From positions 1 through 64,000 of the forward strand of contig JACKDM010000025.1 in assembly GCA_020633515.1 (NCBI GenBank): a DNA stretch of 64,000 nucleotides. The letters run 5' to 3'. Position 1 is the first letter of the stretch. Every line of letters starts with the position of its first letter. Below the pieces are notes generated by a model. It was not told where the DNA came from. It searched no databases and saw only the letters and a list, made by a program, of their open reading frames with translations. The DNA is from Myxococcales bacterium. GTDB taxonomy: Bacteria; Myxococcota; Bradymonadia; UBA7976; UBA1532. Of this stretch, positions 56,988-64,000 are shown piece by piece. The translations under genes were made by a program, and so were the position numbers.

Positions 56988-58604
56988 TTGACCGTCATCG
57001 CCTGGGCGCTCGCCGCCCTCTGGGGCCTCGTCCTGCTCGCCTCGGCCCGCCACGCGCTGCGCGGGCTGCCGCCGCCGGTCGCCGAGGTGCCGCCGTACGC
57101 GCTGTGGATGCCCGCCGGCGGCGATCCGCCGCCGCTCGAGCCGAGCCCGGCGCGGACCTTCGTCGGGGCGCTGCCGCAAGACGGCCCCGATCGCCTGCTC
57201 GTCCTCGGCCCCGACGTGCGCGTCTCGCCCGAGCTGCCCGCCCGCCTCGCCGCCTGCGGCGCCTTCGTCTCGGTCTTCCCCCGCCCCCGCGGCGGCCTCG
57301 TGCGCCTCGCCGTCGAGCGCCTGCTGCGCGACTTCGCCAACCCGCCCGCGGTCGTCGACGCCGCCCACCCCGCCGCCTACGCCGACGCCCGCTGCGCCTG
57401 GCTGCGCCGCCGCGACCTCGCGCTCCCCGCGGTCGGTGACGAGCCGGTGCTGCGCGCCGCCCGCGCCCGCAAGGCGCACGGGCTCCCGGTCGAGCTGCGC
57501 GACGGCCACGCCGGCGATGACTTCCGCGGCCCGCCGGTGATCGCGGCGCGGGGGCTCGCCCCGGCCGGGTTGCGGGCGCGGGTGGCCGATCTGACCGCGC
57601 CCGAGCCGGTCGCGCGCGCGCTGATGGTCGCGCTGCCGCTGCTGATGAACCTCGGGCCGTGGGCGCTGTTGCTCGCGGACGGGGCGCGCGGCCCGGCGTG
57701 GCTCGCGATCGGGCTCGGGACGGCGGCGCGCTTCATGACCGCGGTGCGCGATGGCTTCGGCCACCTGCTCGCGGTCGCCGGCTGGGCGCTCGATCCGGCG
57801 CTCGCGCTCGTCGCCGCCGCCGCGCCGCGCGCGCCGGTGAACCGGACGATGCCCGAGGTCCCCGCCGAGGCGCCGGCGCTGACCGGCGCCCGCGGCGTCG
57901 AGGTGCCCGGCTGGGTCGACGCCTCGGCGGTCGCCCACCTCGCGCGCCGGCTCGGCGGCGCGGCGCCGGTGATGGAGCAGATCTACGAGAACCACCCCGC
58001 CGGTCGCACCCGCCTCGGCCGCCTCGTCGACCGCTGGATCCACGCCTCGCCCGCCGCCCGCGCGGTGCGCCACCGCTGGGTGATCGTCGGCGCGCTCGGC
58101 CGCCGCCTCGCCCCGCGCCGCGTGCTCTCGGTGCCCTGCGGCAGCGCCCGTGACGTCGCCGCGATCGCGCCGGCCGAGGCGGTGCTCGTCGACCCCGATC
58201 CGGCCGCCCGCGCGCTCGCCGCCGCGCGCTGTCCGGGCGCGACCGTCGTCGACGGCACCGTCGCGACCGCCCCGGAAGGGCCGTTCGACCTCGTGATCTA
58301 CGTGGGGCTCGCCGAGTACCTCGACGACGCCGAGGTGGTGCGCCACCTCGTCGCGCTGCGCGGCCGCCTCGGCGAAGACGGCGCGCTGCTCACCTCGACG
58401 ACCGCGCCGCACGACTCGCAGAAGCGCATGAACGAGCGCCTCGGCTGGCAGACCCGGCCGCGCACGGCCGAGGCGATGACGGCGCTGCTCGAGACGGCCG
58501 GCTTCGAGGTCGACCGCCGCGGCGTCGATCCGCTCGGCATTCAGTGGGTCTTCGTCGCCCGCCCGCGGCTGAAGACACCGAGCGGGCCGAGCGCGGCGGT
58601 GTGA
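56988..58604 (+). CDS. membrane protein fused to a class I methyltransferase domain
   Basis: A 538-residue protein from TTG 56988 with GAGGAG eight bases before. The N-terminus is a membrane helix (VIAWALAALWGLVLLASA), then a domain of about 180 residues resembling a worn GT2 fold (LLVLGPDVRVSPEL, HAGDDF, FVSVFPRPRGG), two or three helices near 205-275 (ALLLADGARGPAWLAIGL), then a methyltransferase domain from about 370 (VLSVPCGSARDVAAI, VLVDPDPAARALA, FDLVIYVGLAEYLDD). The combination suggests glycan or lipid modification at the membrane. The first domain is a tentative call. It diverges from the methyltransferase upstream and may work in the same pathway. Confidence 0.75.
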   Translation: MTVIAWALAALWGLVLLASARHALRGLPPPVAEVPPYALWMPAGGDPPPLEPSPARTFVGALPQDGPDRLLVLGPDVRVSPELPARLAACGAFVSVFPRPRGGLVRLAVERLLRDFANPPAVVDAAHPAAYADARCAWLRRRDLALPAVGDEPVLRAARARKAHGLPVELRDGHAGDDFRGPPVIAARGLAPAGLRARVADLTAPEPVARALMVALPLLMNLGPWALLLADGARGPAWLAIGLGTAARFMTAVRDGFGHLLAVAGWALDPALALVAAAAPRAPVNRTMPEVPAEAPALTGARGVEVPGWVDASAVAHLARRLGGAAPVMEQIYENHPAGRTRLGRLVDRWIHASPAARAVRHRWVIVGALGRRLAPRRVLSVPCGSARDVAAIAPAEAVLVDPDPAARALAAARCPGATVVDGTVATAPEGPFDLVIYVGLAEYLDDAEVVRHLVALRGRLGEDGALLTSTTAPHDSQKRMNERLGWQTRPRTAEAMTALLETAGFEVDRRGVDPLGIQWVFVARPRLKTPSGPSAAV

Positions 58605-58608
58605 TCGC

Positions 58609-59805
58609 TCAGGGCAGCGCGGTGGTGATGACATCGTGGGTGACGCGGCCGTCGCCGGCGACGTCGGCGCACTTGCTGTAGTGCTGGCCGGCGTCGTCGA
58701 AGGTGCGGCAGAGCGCGGCGCAGTCACCGAGGATCTGGATCATGCCACAGCCTTCGACGGTGCCATCTTCGCGCAGGTGACCGGCGGCGCAGGCGCGCTG
58801 CGTCTCGCGGGCGTGCTCGGCGTTCTCGCCGACATGGCAGGCGAAGAGGTAGGGCGGATCGGCCCAGAGGTTGCCCCAGAAGGCACCCTCGACGACCGGG
58901 AACGCTTCGAGCTCGCCGTCGCCGATGACATGCAGCGGCGCGCGCTGCGAGCGCAGCGAGATGCGGACCGGGACGCCGTAGTGATTGACGCGGGCGGCGA
59001 TGCAGGCGCTGACCATGCGCTCGCCCCGCTCGCCGAGCGGGCCGGTGGCCCACTGCGGCGCGACGCCGAGGCTGCCGGCGTAGCTCTCGAAGCGGGTGCG
59101 GCCGCGGGCGTCGATCCAGGTGAAGTCGAGGGTCTGGGTGGGATCGAAGGCACACGAGACGAGGTAGCGCAGGAACTGTCGCGCGAGCGCGCCGCGCTTG
59201 CCGGGGTCCTGGATGGCAGGCAGCGTCTCGGCGTCGTCGTCGGCGGGCGAAGCCTTGCCGTCGACGGCGCTGTCACCGAGCCCGTTGGGGAAACCCGGGT
59301 CGCCGCCGACGCCGTGCCAGTCGTTGATCCCATTGGCGCCGATGAGCCCGTTGGCGCCGATGAGCCCGTTGGCGCCGATGAGCCCGTTGGTGCCGAGGCC
59401 GTTCTTGCTGGTGAAGCCATTGTCGGTCAGCGCGTTCTCGGTCAGCGCGTTCTGGCCGATCAAGCCATTGGAGCCGATGAGCCCGTTGGTGCCGAGGCCG
59501 TTCTTGCTGGTGAAGCCATTGTCGGTCAGCGCGTTCTGGGTCAGCGCGTTCTCGGTCAGCGCGTTCTCGGTCAGCGCGTTCTCGGTCAGCGCGTTCTGGG
59601 TCAGCGCGTTCTCGGTCAGCGCGTTCTCGGTCAGCGCGTTCTCGGTCAGCGCGTTCTCGGTCAGCGCGTTCTCGGTCAGCGCGTTCTCTTCGACCAGGGT
59701 GCCTTCGATCTCACCGAAGCGGCCTTCGTCCTCCGCCGTCCACTCGGGGCCGCAGCCCGCCAACACCGCGACGCTGACCAGCCACAACAAACGCTCGTGC
59801 TTCAT
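58609..59805 (-). CDS. lipoprotein with ENALT pentapeptide repeats
   Basis: A 398-residue lipoprotein (signal ERLLWLVSVAVLAGC, lipid Cys18), ATG at 59805. From about residue 40 to 165 it is built of five-residue repeats ENALT/QNALT/DNGFT and six-residue repeats NGLIGA, then NGINDWHGVGGDP. A Leu or Phe stands every fifth or sixth residue, as in the right-handed coil of pentapeptide-repeat proteins, but the step is N-A/G-L rather than A-D/N-L. From about 205 the protein is globular with nine Cys and an Arg/Asp-rich core (FTWIDARGRTRFES, ACIAARVNHYGVPVRISL). I recognise no family for the globular part. Myxobacterial genomes carry comparable NGL/NAL repeat proteins. Confidence 0.85.
   Translation of the reverse strand: MKHERLLWLVSVAVLAGCGPEWTAEDEGRFGEIEGTLVEENALTENALTENALTENALTENALTENALTQNALTENALTENALTENALTQNALTDNGFTSKNGLGTNGLIGSNGLIGQNALTENALTDNGFTSKNGLGTNGLIGANGLIGANGLIGANGINDWHGVGGDPGFPNGLGDSAVDGKASPADDDAETLPAIQDPGKRGALARQFLRYLVSCAFDPTQTLDFTWIDARGRTRFESYAGSLGVAPQWATGPLGERGERMVSACIAARVNHYGVPVRISLRSQRAPLHVIGDGELEAFPVVEGAFWGNLWADPPYLFACHVGENAEHARETQRACAAGHLREDGTVEGCGMIQILGDCAALCRTFDDAGQHYSKCADVAGDGRVTHDVITTALP
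59374..59537. repeat. 65-bp direct duplication
   Basis: The 65 bases at 59374-59438 are repeated exactly at 59473-59537, 99 bases further on. They encode the same run of NALT/NGFTSKNGLGTNGLIG. Confidence 0.9.
59521..59685. repeat. eleven 15-bp tandem repeats
   Basis: Units of CTCGGTCAGCGCGTT or CTGGGTCAGCGCGTT (the first begins with G) follow one another without gap. Each gives one five-residue ENALT/QNALT unit on the minus strand. A length change of one unit would keep the frame, so strain differences in copy number are likely. Confidence 0.93.
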
Positions 59806-59876
59806 GGGAACCCTCTCTCCCTCTGGGGTGTGCCATCCAGGCAAGAGAAAGATACCACCGCGCCGGGCCGCCGAGG

Positions 59877-59913
59877 CATTAACAGAGGGGGCATACCATT
59901 AAGCAGCCATTAA
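59877..59913. promoter_or_regulatory. three CATTAA repeats upstream of the ENALT gene
   Basis: CATTAA stands at 59877-59882, 59897-59902 and 59908-59913 (TTAATG on the gene's strand), in an unusually A/T-rich patch of this genome. A -10-like TATCTT is at 59854-59849. They could be operator sites. Confidence 0.3.
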
Positions 59914-59940
59914 ATCGCACCGTGCCCCCGCGCGCGACGG

Positions 59941-60570
59941 CTACTCCAGCGCGGTCGCGCCGGCCGCGGGCGGGCGAGGCCGGGCGAGCAGCCCCTCGCG
60001 CATCGTCGGGTAGAGCGCCTCCTTGCCGACGAAGCCCGAGAAGAACAGCTCGCAGAACGAGGCGTCGCTCGCGACGAGCCCGCGCACCCGGCCGTCGACG
60101 GCGACCTCGAGCCCATGCGCGGGGCGCCAGGTGAACGACATGATCTGGCCCTCGCGCACGCCGGGATAGCTCGCGAAGAGCGCGTCGATCGCCGGTCGGT
60201 GGCGGTCGAGCGCCTTGCGGCGGCGGGCGCGGCGCTCGACCTCGGAGCGCCACTTCGGCACGAGCTGGTCGCGGTCGACGTCGCGCATGAAGCGCAGGTC
60301 GAGGCGCTGCGGGCCGGCGCAGGCGAGGATCTCGTCGGGGCGCGCGGTGCGGGCGGGCAGGTAGAGCGCGGCGACGTAGACGTCGATCTCGAGCACGGTG
60401 GCTTCGAAGAGCACGGCGTTGTTGAGCACGAGCGAAGCACCGTCGACGCGGTGAGCGTCGACGACGTGCACGTCGGCCTCGGGGACTTCGAAAGCGGCTG
60501 CGGAAGCGGCGGAGAAGGCGGCGGAGAAGGCGGCGGCGAGGGCCAGGAGGCAGGCGGCGGGTGTCCTCAT
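59941..60570 (-). CDS. chalcone-isomerase-like periplasmic protein
   Basis: A 209-residue exported protein (signal peptide LLALAAAFSAAFSAASAAA). FEVPEADVHVVDAHRVDGASLVLNNAVLFEATVLEIDVYVAALYLPA is the opening of the chalcone-isomerase-fold family (LNGxGxR...KVYxAxLYL), and GVREGQIMSFTWRP and EALYPTMREGLL follow. These bacterial proteins have no known enzyme activity. Its start overlaps the stop of the receiver-like gene by four bases. Confidence 0.82.
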   Translation of the reverse strand: MRTPAACLLALAAAFSAAFSAASAAAFEVPEADVHVVDAHRVDGASLVLNNAVLFEATVLEIDVYVAALYLPARTARPDEILACAGPQRLDLRFMRDVDRDQLVPKWRSEVERRARRRKALDRHRPAIDALFASYPGVREGQIMSFTWRPAHGLEVAVDGRVRGLVASDASFCELFFSGFVGKEALYPTMREGLLARPRPPAAGATALE

Positions 60571-61040
60571 GAGACCAATCTGACGGGGGGCGCGCTGCGC
60601 TGCAATCGGTATCTCCGCAACGTGTCGACCATCTCCCGGCCGAGCTCGCAGATCCGGCCGCGGCGGCTCTCGGGCTGGCGGGCGAGCAGCGCGGGGAGCT
60701 GGCCGGCGAGCGCGGCGACGCCGACGGCGCGCACGAGGCAGGCGTCGACGGCGGGCTCGCGGGCGAAGGCGAGCGCGTCGTCGCCGTTGACGTCGACGAC
60801 GACCACGATCGGGGCGAGGGTGCGCTGGCGGAGCCGCCGGCAGAGCGCGCGGCGGCAGGCGGGATCGGCGCCGCCGGCGAGGAGCACGACGCGCGGGCGC
60901 AGCCGGCTGGCGCGGCTGAGCGCGTCGGCTTCGGTGGCGCGCTCGACCTGGCCGACGCCGAGGCGGGCGAGGTGGGGCTCGAACTCGGCGGCGAAGTCGG
61001 CTTCGAGGTCGACGAGCAGCGCGGTGCGGGCGGGCGGCAT
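60567..61040 (-). CDS. degenerate receiver-domain protein
   Basis: A 157-residue protein with a CheY-like order of strands and helices: TALLVDLEADFAAEFEPHLARLG, ALSRASRLRPRVVLLAGG, LAPIVVVVDVNGDD, and LVRAVGVAALAGQLPALL. The phosphoacceptor Asp expected at the end of strand 3 is absent (LLAGG), and the Lys is missing, so it should not be phosphorylated normally. ATG 61040 has GGAG upstream; the frame begins 12 codons earlier at 61076. Operon with the chalcone-isomerase-like gene. Confidence 0.65.
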   Translation of the reverse strand: MPPARTALLVDLEADFAAEFEPHLARLGVGQVERATEADALSRASRLRPRVVLLAGGADPACRRALCRRLRQRTLAPIVVVVDVNGDDALAFAREPAVDACLVRAVGVAALAGQLPALLARQPESRRGRICELGREMVDTLRRYRLQRSAPPVRLVS

Positions 61041-61234
61041 GGGCGGGCTCCAGCGAGAGTGAAAGAGTGCAGTCACGCCCTACTGCACGCGCCGGGCCGC
61101 ATGGTCCGGTGCTCGCCGTCGCTCGGATTCGAGGCAGCTTGTCTCACCGCGGGGCCATCAACGACCCGGTGAGGCAGAACGCGGCGTCCGGGCGCGCCGC
61201 CGGTGCGTCGGCGGGGGACGCGGCGGTGCGAGAT

Positions 61235-61276
61235 CGTCCGCGGTGGACGGTCCACCGCGCCGCGGACCGTCCGCGG
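61235..61276 (-). terminator. cluster of hairpins after rtcB
   Basis: Two perfect hairpins lie side by side directly after the rtcB stop codon. GCGGTGGAC/GTCCACCGC around one base is at 61240-61258; CCGCGGAC/GTCCGCGG around one base is at 61260-61276. On the rtcB strand they are read just after the stop. Confidence 0.6.
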
Positions 61277-62719
61277 TCAGCCCTTGATCACCGCGAGCGG
61301 CTTGAGGCGGGCGACCCGCTCGGCGATGCCGGCGGCCGCGATCACCTCGACGACGTCGGCGACGTCCTTGTAGGCGTCGGGCATCTCCTCGGCGACGGTG
61401 CGGCGGTCGTCGGAGCGCACGAGCACGCCGCGATCGGCCATCTCGCGGAAGACCGAGCGCCCCTGCGCCGCCTTGCGCGCGGCGGCGCGGCTGAGCTTGC
61501 GGCCGGCGCCGTGGCACGAGCTGCCGAAGGTCTCGGCCATCGCGCGCGCGGTGCCGGCGAGCACGAAGCTGTAGCGGCCCATGTCGCCGGGCACGATCAC
61601 CGGCTGGCCGAAGCCCGTGTACTTCTTGGGGTTCTTGGGGTGGTCGGGCCCGAACGCGCGGGTCGCGCCCTTGCGGTGCACGCACAGCCGCCGGGTCTCG
61701 CCGTCGACGGTGTGCTCCTCCCACTTCGCGATGTTGTGGCAGACGTCGTAGACGAGCTCGAGCCCGAGCGCGCGCTCGTCTTCGCCGAGGAACCCGGCGA
61801 TCGCGCGGCGGGCGTGGTGGGTCATGACCTGCCGGTTGGCGAACGCGAAGTTGATGGCGCAGGCCATCGCGCCGAAGTAGCGCTTCGCCTCGTCGCTCCC
61901 GAGCGGCGCGGCGCAGAGCTGGCGGTCGGGGAGCTCGATGCCGTGCCGCTCGCTCGCGCGCAGCATCATGCGCAGCGACTCGTCGCAGATCTGGTGGCCG
62001 AAGCCGCGGCTGCCGCTGTGGATCATCACCGTGAGCTTGCCTTCTTCGAGGCCGAAGGCGGCGGCGGCGGCGGGGTCGTAGATCGCGTCGACGACGCCGA
62101 GCTCGCAGAAGTGGTTGCCCGAGCCGAGGCTGCCGAGCTGCGGCTTGCCGCGCTCGCGGGCGCGCTCGCCGACCTGCCCGGGATCGGCGCCGTCGAAGCG
62201 GCCGCCCTCTTCGATGGTGTCGGTGTCTTCGGCGCGGCCGAAGCCGCGCTCGATCGCCCACTGCGCGCCGCCGCGCATGACGCCTTCGAGCTCGTCGTCG
62301 TCGAGCGCGCGCCGGCTCGCCTGCCCGACCCCGGCGGGGATGGCGGCGTGCAGCGCGTTGGCGAGGCGGGGGAGCCCGTCGCGGACCGCCTCGTGGGGGA
62401 TGTCGGTGCGCAGCAGGCGCACGCCGCAGTTGATGTCGTAGCCGACGCCGCCGGGCGAGAGCACGCCCTCGTCGGGGTCGAAGGCGGCGACGCCGCCGAT
62501 CGGGAAGCCATACCCCCAGTGCATGTCGGGCATGGCGAGCGAGTGGCCGACGATGCCGGGCAGATGGGCGACGTTCCGGACCTGCTCGGGGCTGCGGTCG
62601 CTCTGGATGTCGCGGACCATGCGCCGGCTCGCGTAGATGCGCCCGGGGACCCGCATGCCACCGGTCTGCGGGATCTCCCAGCGCCAGTCGTCGATCTGCT
62701 CGAGCCTCGGCTTGTCCAT
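61277..62719 (-). CDS. rtcB: RNA-splicing ligase RtcB
   Basis: A 480-residue RNA ligase that joins 2',3'-cyclic phosphate and 5'-OH ends using GTP and manganese. Metal-binding motifs are DMHWGYGFPIGG near 65, DINCG with C98, and HSGSRGFGHQI near 222; the GMP-accepting His is H403 in SCHGAGR. The family-specific GSLGSGNHFCE is near 190. ATG 62719 (GGAGAGG upstream) is preferred to the GTG at 62722. It is co-transcribed with archease, 12 bases upstream. RNA repair or tRNA healing is its usual role. Confidence 0.95.
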   Translation of the reverse strand: MDKPRLEQIDDWRWEIPQTGGMRVPGRIYASRRMVRDIQSDRSPEQVRNVAHLPGIVGHSLAMPDMHWGYGFPIGGVAAFDPDEGVLSPGGVGYDINCGVRLLRTDIPHEAVRDGLPRLANALHAAIPAGVGQASRRALDDDELEGVMRGGAQWAIERGFGRAEDTDTIEEGGRFDGADPGQVGERARERGKPQLGSLGSGNHFCELGVVDAIYDPAAAAAFGLEEGKLTVMIHSGSRGFGHQICDESLRMMLRASERHGIELPDRQLCAAPLGSDEAKRYFGAMACAINFAFANRQVMTHHARRAIAGFLGEDERALGLELVYDVCHNIAKWEEHTVDGETRRLCVHRKGATRAFGPDHPKNPKKYTGFGQPVIVPGDMGRYSFVLAGTARAMAETFGSSCHGAGRKLSRAAARKAAQGRSVFREMADRGVLVRSDDRRTVAEEMPDAYKDVADVVEVIAAAGIAERVARLKPLAVIKG

Positions 62720-62731
62720 CACGCCTCTCCG

Positions 62732-63154
62732 CTACACGTCCAACACGACGACCGTCCGGCAGCCCCGTCGGTCACGCGCGATGTGCAGATCGTGGTAGGT
62801 CGCGGCCTTGACCTCGCTCTGCACGCGGTCGCGCGCCCCCGGCTCGCCGCGCAGGGTCGCGCGCAGCCCGCCCGCGCCGTCGAGCGCGACCTCGGCGTCG
62901 GCGACGACGAAGCCCTCGACGGTCGCGCGGTAGATCACCTCGTTGAGCCATTGCACGAGCCGGTCTTCGGGGTCGAGGCCGTCGAGGGTGACGTCGAGCG
63001 TCGCCTGCGGCTCGACCGAGGCACCGTCGGTCATCAGCGCGGTGACCGCCTGCGCGGCGAGCACCAACAGCCGCGCCTCGTCGCCGGCCCACAGCGCGAG
63101 CGCCAGATCGGCGGTGTGATCGACCTGTCGCCAGCCTTCGTCTCGGGTCTGCAT
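62732..63154 (-). CDS. archease (RtcB activator)
   Basis: A 140-residue protein of the archease family, which speeds RtcB turnover by promoting guanylation. The start of the fold is GWRQVDHTADLALALWAGD, with the acidic metal-binding residues; VQWLNEVIYRATVEGFVV near 66-83 and ATYHDLHI near 121 are family marks. ATG 63154 (GCAGGAT upstream) fits the usual length; two further ATGs upstream (63175, 63199) would add 7 or 15 residues. It is the first gene of the rtcB operon. Confidence 0.92.
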   Translation of the reverse strand: MQTRDEGWRQVDHTADLALALWAGDEARLLVLAAQAVTALMTDGASVEPQATLDVTLDGLDPEDRLVQWLNEVIYRATVEGFVVADAEVALDGAGGLRATLRGEPGARDRVQSEVKAATYHDLHIARDRRGCRTVVVLDV

Positions 63155-63197
63155 CACGCGATCCTGCGGGGTCATTCGGAGAATTGGAAGCATCTGC

Positions 63198-63221
63198 AAA
63201 AAAAGGGTGGCAACGCACCCT
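63198..63221 (-). terminator. minus-strand intrinsic terminator in the archease leader
   Basis: On the minus strand AGGGTG (63221-63216), the loop CGTTGC and CACCCT (63209-63204) are followed by a run of T to 63198, seven T in all. This is the clearest rho-independent terminator shape in the window. It lies 44 bases upstream of the archease ATG. Confidence 0.65.
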
Positions 63222-63268
63222 GACCCCGGCGTAGCTTCGGCCGGTCAACCTGGACTCACGGAGCCTCG

Positions 63269-63337
63269 ATGAAAGTCTGCGTCTGCCTCGAGCTGATCCC
63301 GACCGTCGTATCGGTCATGGACAAGCACCGCAGCTAG
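63269..63337 (+). CDS. 22-residue peptide, possible leader peptide
   Basis: ATG at 63269 with CTCACGGAGCC upstream, TAG at 63335-63337, 22 codons (MKVCVCLELIPTVVSVMDKH then RS). Two Cys near the start and a hydrophobic middle. A strong hairpin follows 23 bases later and a MATE transporter gene begins 117 bases after it. That order, small ORF, hairpin, exporter, suggests a leader peptide in an attenuator, but a chance ORF is possible at this length. Confidence 0.4.
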   Translation: MKVCVCLELIPTVVSVMDKHRS

Positions 63338-63360
63338 ACGCACGCGTTCTGGAGTCTCGT

Positions 63361-63391
63361 AGAGGCCGGTTCGCGACGCGGACCGGCCTCT
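63361..63391 (+). terminator. hairpin between the small ORF and the MATE gene
   Basis: A perfect 10-base stem AGAGGCCGGT / ACCGGCCTCT with an 11-base loop, followed by CGCGTTTCT. It could end the leader transcript or act as an attenuator. Confidence 0.6.
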
Positions 63392-63454
63392 CGCGTTTCT
63401 GGGCCCCTCCCATCGCGCGCCGGTCGCGTCGCCTCACCCGTGTGAGGAAATCCC

Positions 63455-64000
63455 ATGTCCGCCCATCGTCGCGGAAGTCGTCGAGAAGTCGCCGCATTGG
63501 CCGGTCCGCTGGCCGTCGGCATGTTGTCGTTCACCATCATGGGTGTCACCGACACCCTCCTCATGGGCAAGGTCGGCACGGTCGCTCAGGCCGGCGTCGG
63601 GCTCGCCGCGATCCTCACCTTCGCGCTCGGGGCCTTCTTCCGCGGCATGACCGCGGGCTCGCAGGCCCTCGTCGCCGCCGCCCACGGCGCCAACAACCCG
63701 CTCCGCATGAGCCGCGCCGGCACCGCGGCGGGGCTGACCGGCCTCGCTGGCGGGCTGCTGCTCGCCGTCATCACCTTGCTCGTCGGCCGCTACGCGATGC
63801 TGCCGCTCACCGACGACCCCGCCGTCGCCGCCGAGGCGGGGCCCTACCTCGAAGCGCGCGCGTTCTTCCAGCCGGTGTCGCTCGTGAGCTGGGGGCTGAT
63901 GAGCGCGCTGCAAGGGCTCGGCGACACCCGCACCCGCATGTGGGCGAGCCTCGTCGGCAACGCGGCCAACGTCGGGCTCGACCTCGTGCTCATCTTCGGC
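63455..64000 (+). CDS. MATE-family efflux transporter (cut by window edge)
   Basis: The first 182 residues of a MATE (NorM/DinF-type) transporter. ATG 63455 follows GTGAGGAAATCCC. After a basic start (SAHRRGSRREVAALAG) come helix 1 PLAVGMLSFTIMGVTDTLLMGKVG (with the family's D-T-x-x-M-G), helix 2 GVGLAAILTFALGAFFRG, and further helices GLTGLAGGLLLAVITLLVG and SLVSWGLMSALQGLGDTRTRM. MATE proteins expel cationic drugs or metabolites using Na+ or H+. The rest lies outside the window. Confidence 0.9.
   Translation, partial: MSAHRRGSRREVAALAGPLAVGMLSFTIMGVTDTLLMGKVGTVAQAGVGLAAILTFALGAFFRGMTAGSQALVAAAHGANNPLRMSRAGTAAGLTGLAGGLLLAVITLLVGRYAMLPLTDDPAVAAEAGPYLEARAFFQPVSLVSWGLMSALQGLGDTRTRMWASLVGNAANVGLDLVLIFG

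Noticed and set aside
59521..59685. CRISPR or minisatellite outside a gene
   Set aside because: The 15-bp units have no spacers and encode ENALT repeats of a lipoprotein.

Overview
The window is very GC-rich, with G or C in almost every third codon position, and is packed with genes. It looks like a Gram-negative relative of the Myxococcota (former Deltaproteobacteria). The grounds are several Ser/Thr protein kinases, FHA proteins, an FHA-sigma54 activator, three adjacent bactofilins, Cys/Asp-rich MopE-like surface lipoproteins, an Asn-Ala-Leu-Thr repeat lipoprotein, and a complete LPS/BAM/Lol envelope cluster. The species cannot be told from the sequence alone. Most of the window reads as chromosomal backbone; 53.9-55.9 kb is the clearest accessory island.  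Layout. 1-4.7 kb: two Ser/Thr kinases flank a divergent FHA-sigma54 activator. 4.8-7.2 kb: a large MopE-like lipoprotein. 7.3-10.5 kb: a degenerate MPN protein, then three bactofilins, pyrE and a lipoprotein on one strand. 10.5-17.9 kb: a hydrolase, a pair of zinc-ribbon/double-FHA proteins, a soluble histidine kinase and small exported proteins. 18.1-22.9 kb: a protein made of four tandem DsbA-like domains, a TlpA-like thioredoxin, a K+ channel with an RCK domain and a thioesterase. 23-26.8 kb: housekeeping genes (def, bcp, PHP and DHH phosphoesterases, rhodanese). 27-29.6 kb: LpoB-like lipoprotein, its COG3014-type partner and a beta-barrel.  29.7-32.7 kb holds prfB with its programmed +1 frameshift and lysS, separated by a 400-bp gene-free stretch with two DnaA-box-like sites. 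32.7-40.1 kb is an envelope-biogenesis run, lolC/E-lolD-bamA-skp-lpxD-lpxA, joined by stop-start overlaps or very short gaps. 40-50.3 kb has lipid/CoA genes (SCP2, CaiB-type CoA transferase, SCPx-type thiolase), a short PNPase, another kinase, a C-type-lectin lipoprotein, an HPF-cold-shock fusion and a family 2 glycosyltransferase.  50.4-61 kb contains a calcium-repeat lipoprotein, a beta-helix transferase, an ATPase plus PD-(D/E)xK-like two-gene module that is the best candidate for an undescribed (possibly defence) system, two methyltransferase proteins, the NALT-repeat lipoprotein, a chalcone-isomerase-fold protein and a receiver-like protein. 61.2-64 kb holds rtcB-archease (RNA ligation), a 22-codon small ORF followed by a hairpin, and the start of a MATE efflux gene cut by the window edge.  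Three genes (third bactofilin, second FHA protein, third kinase) change reading frame inside repetitive Pro/Ala-rich segments. These may be assembly indels and should be checked before they are treated as broken genes. Recurrent sigma70-like promoters with TTGACA/TTGCNC and TATGNT/TATCGT boxes can be read before several operons.
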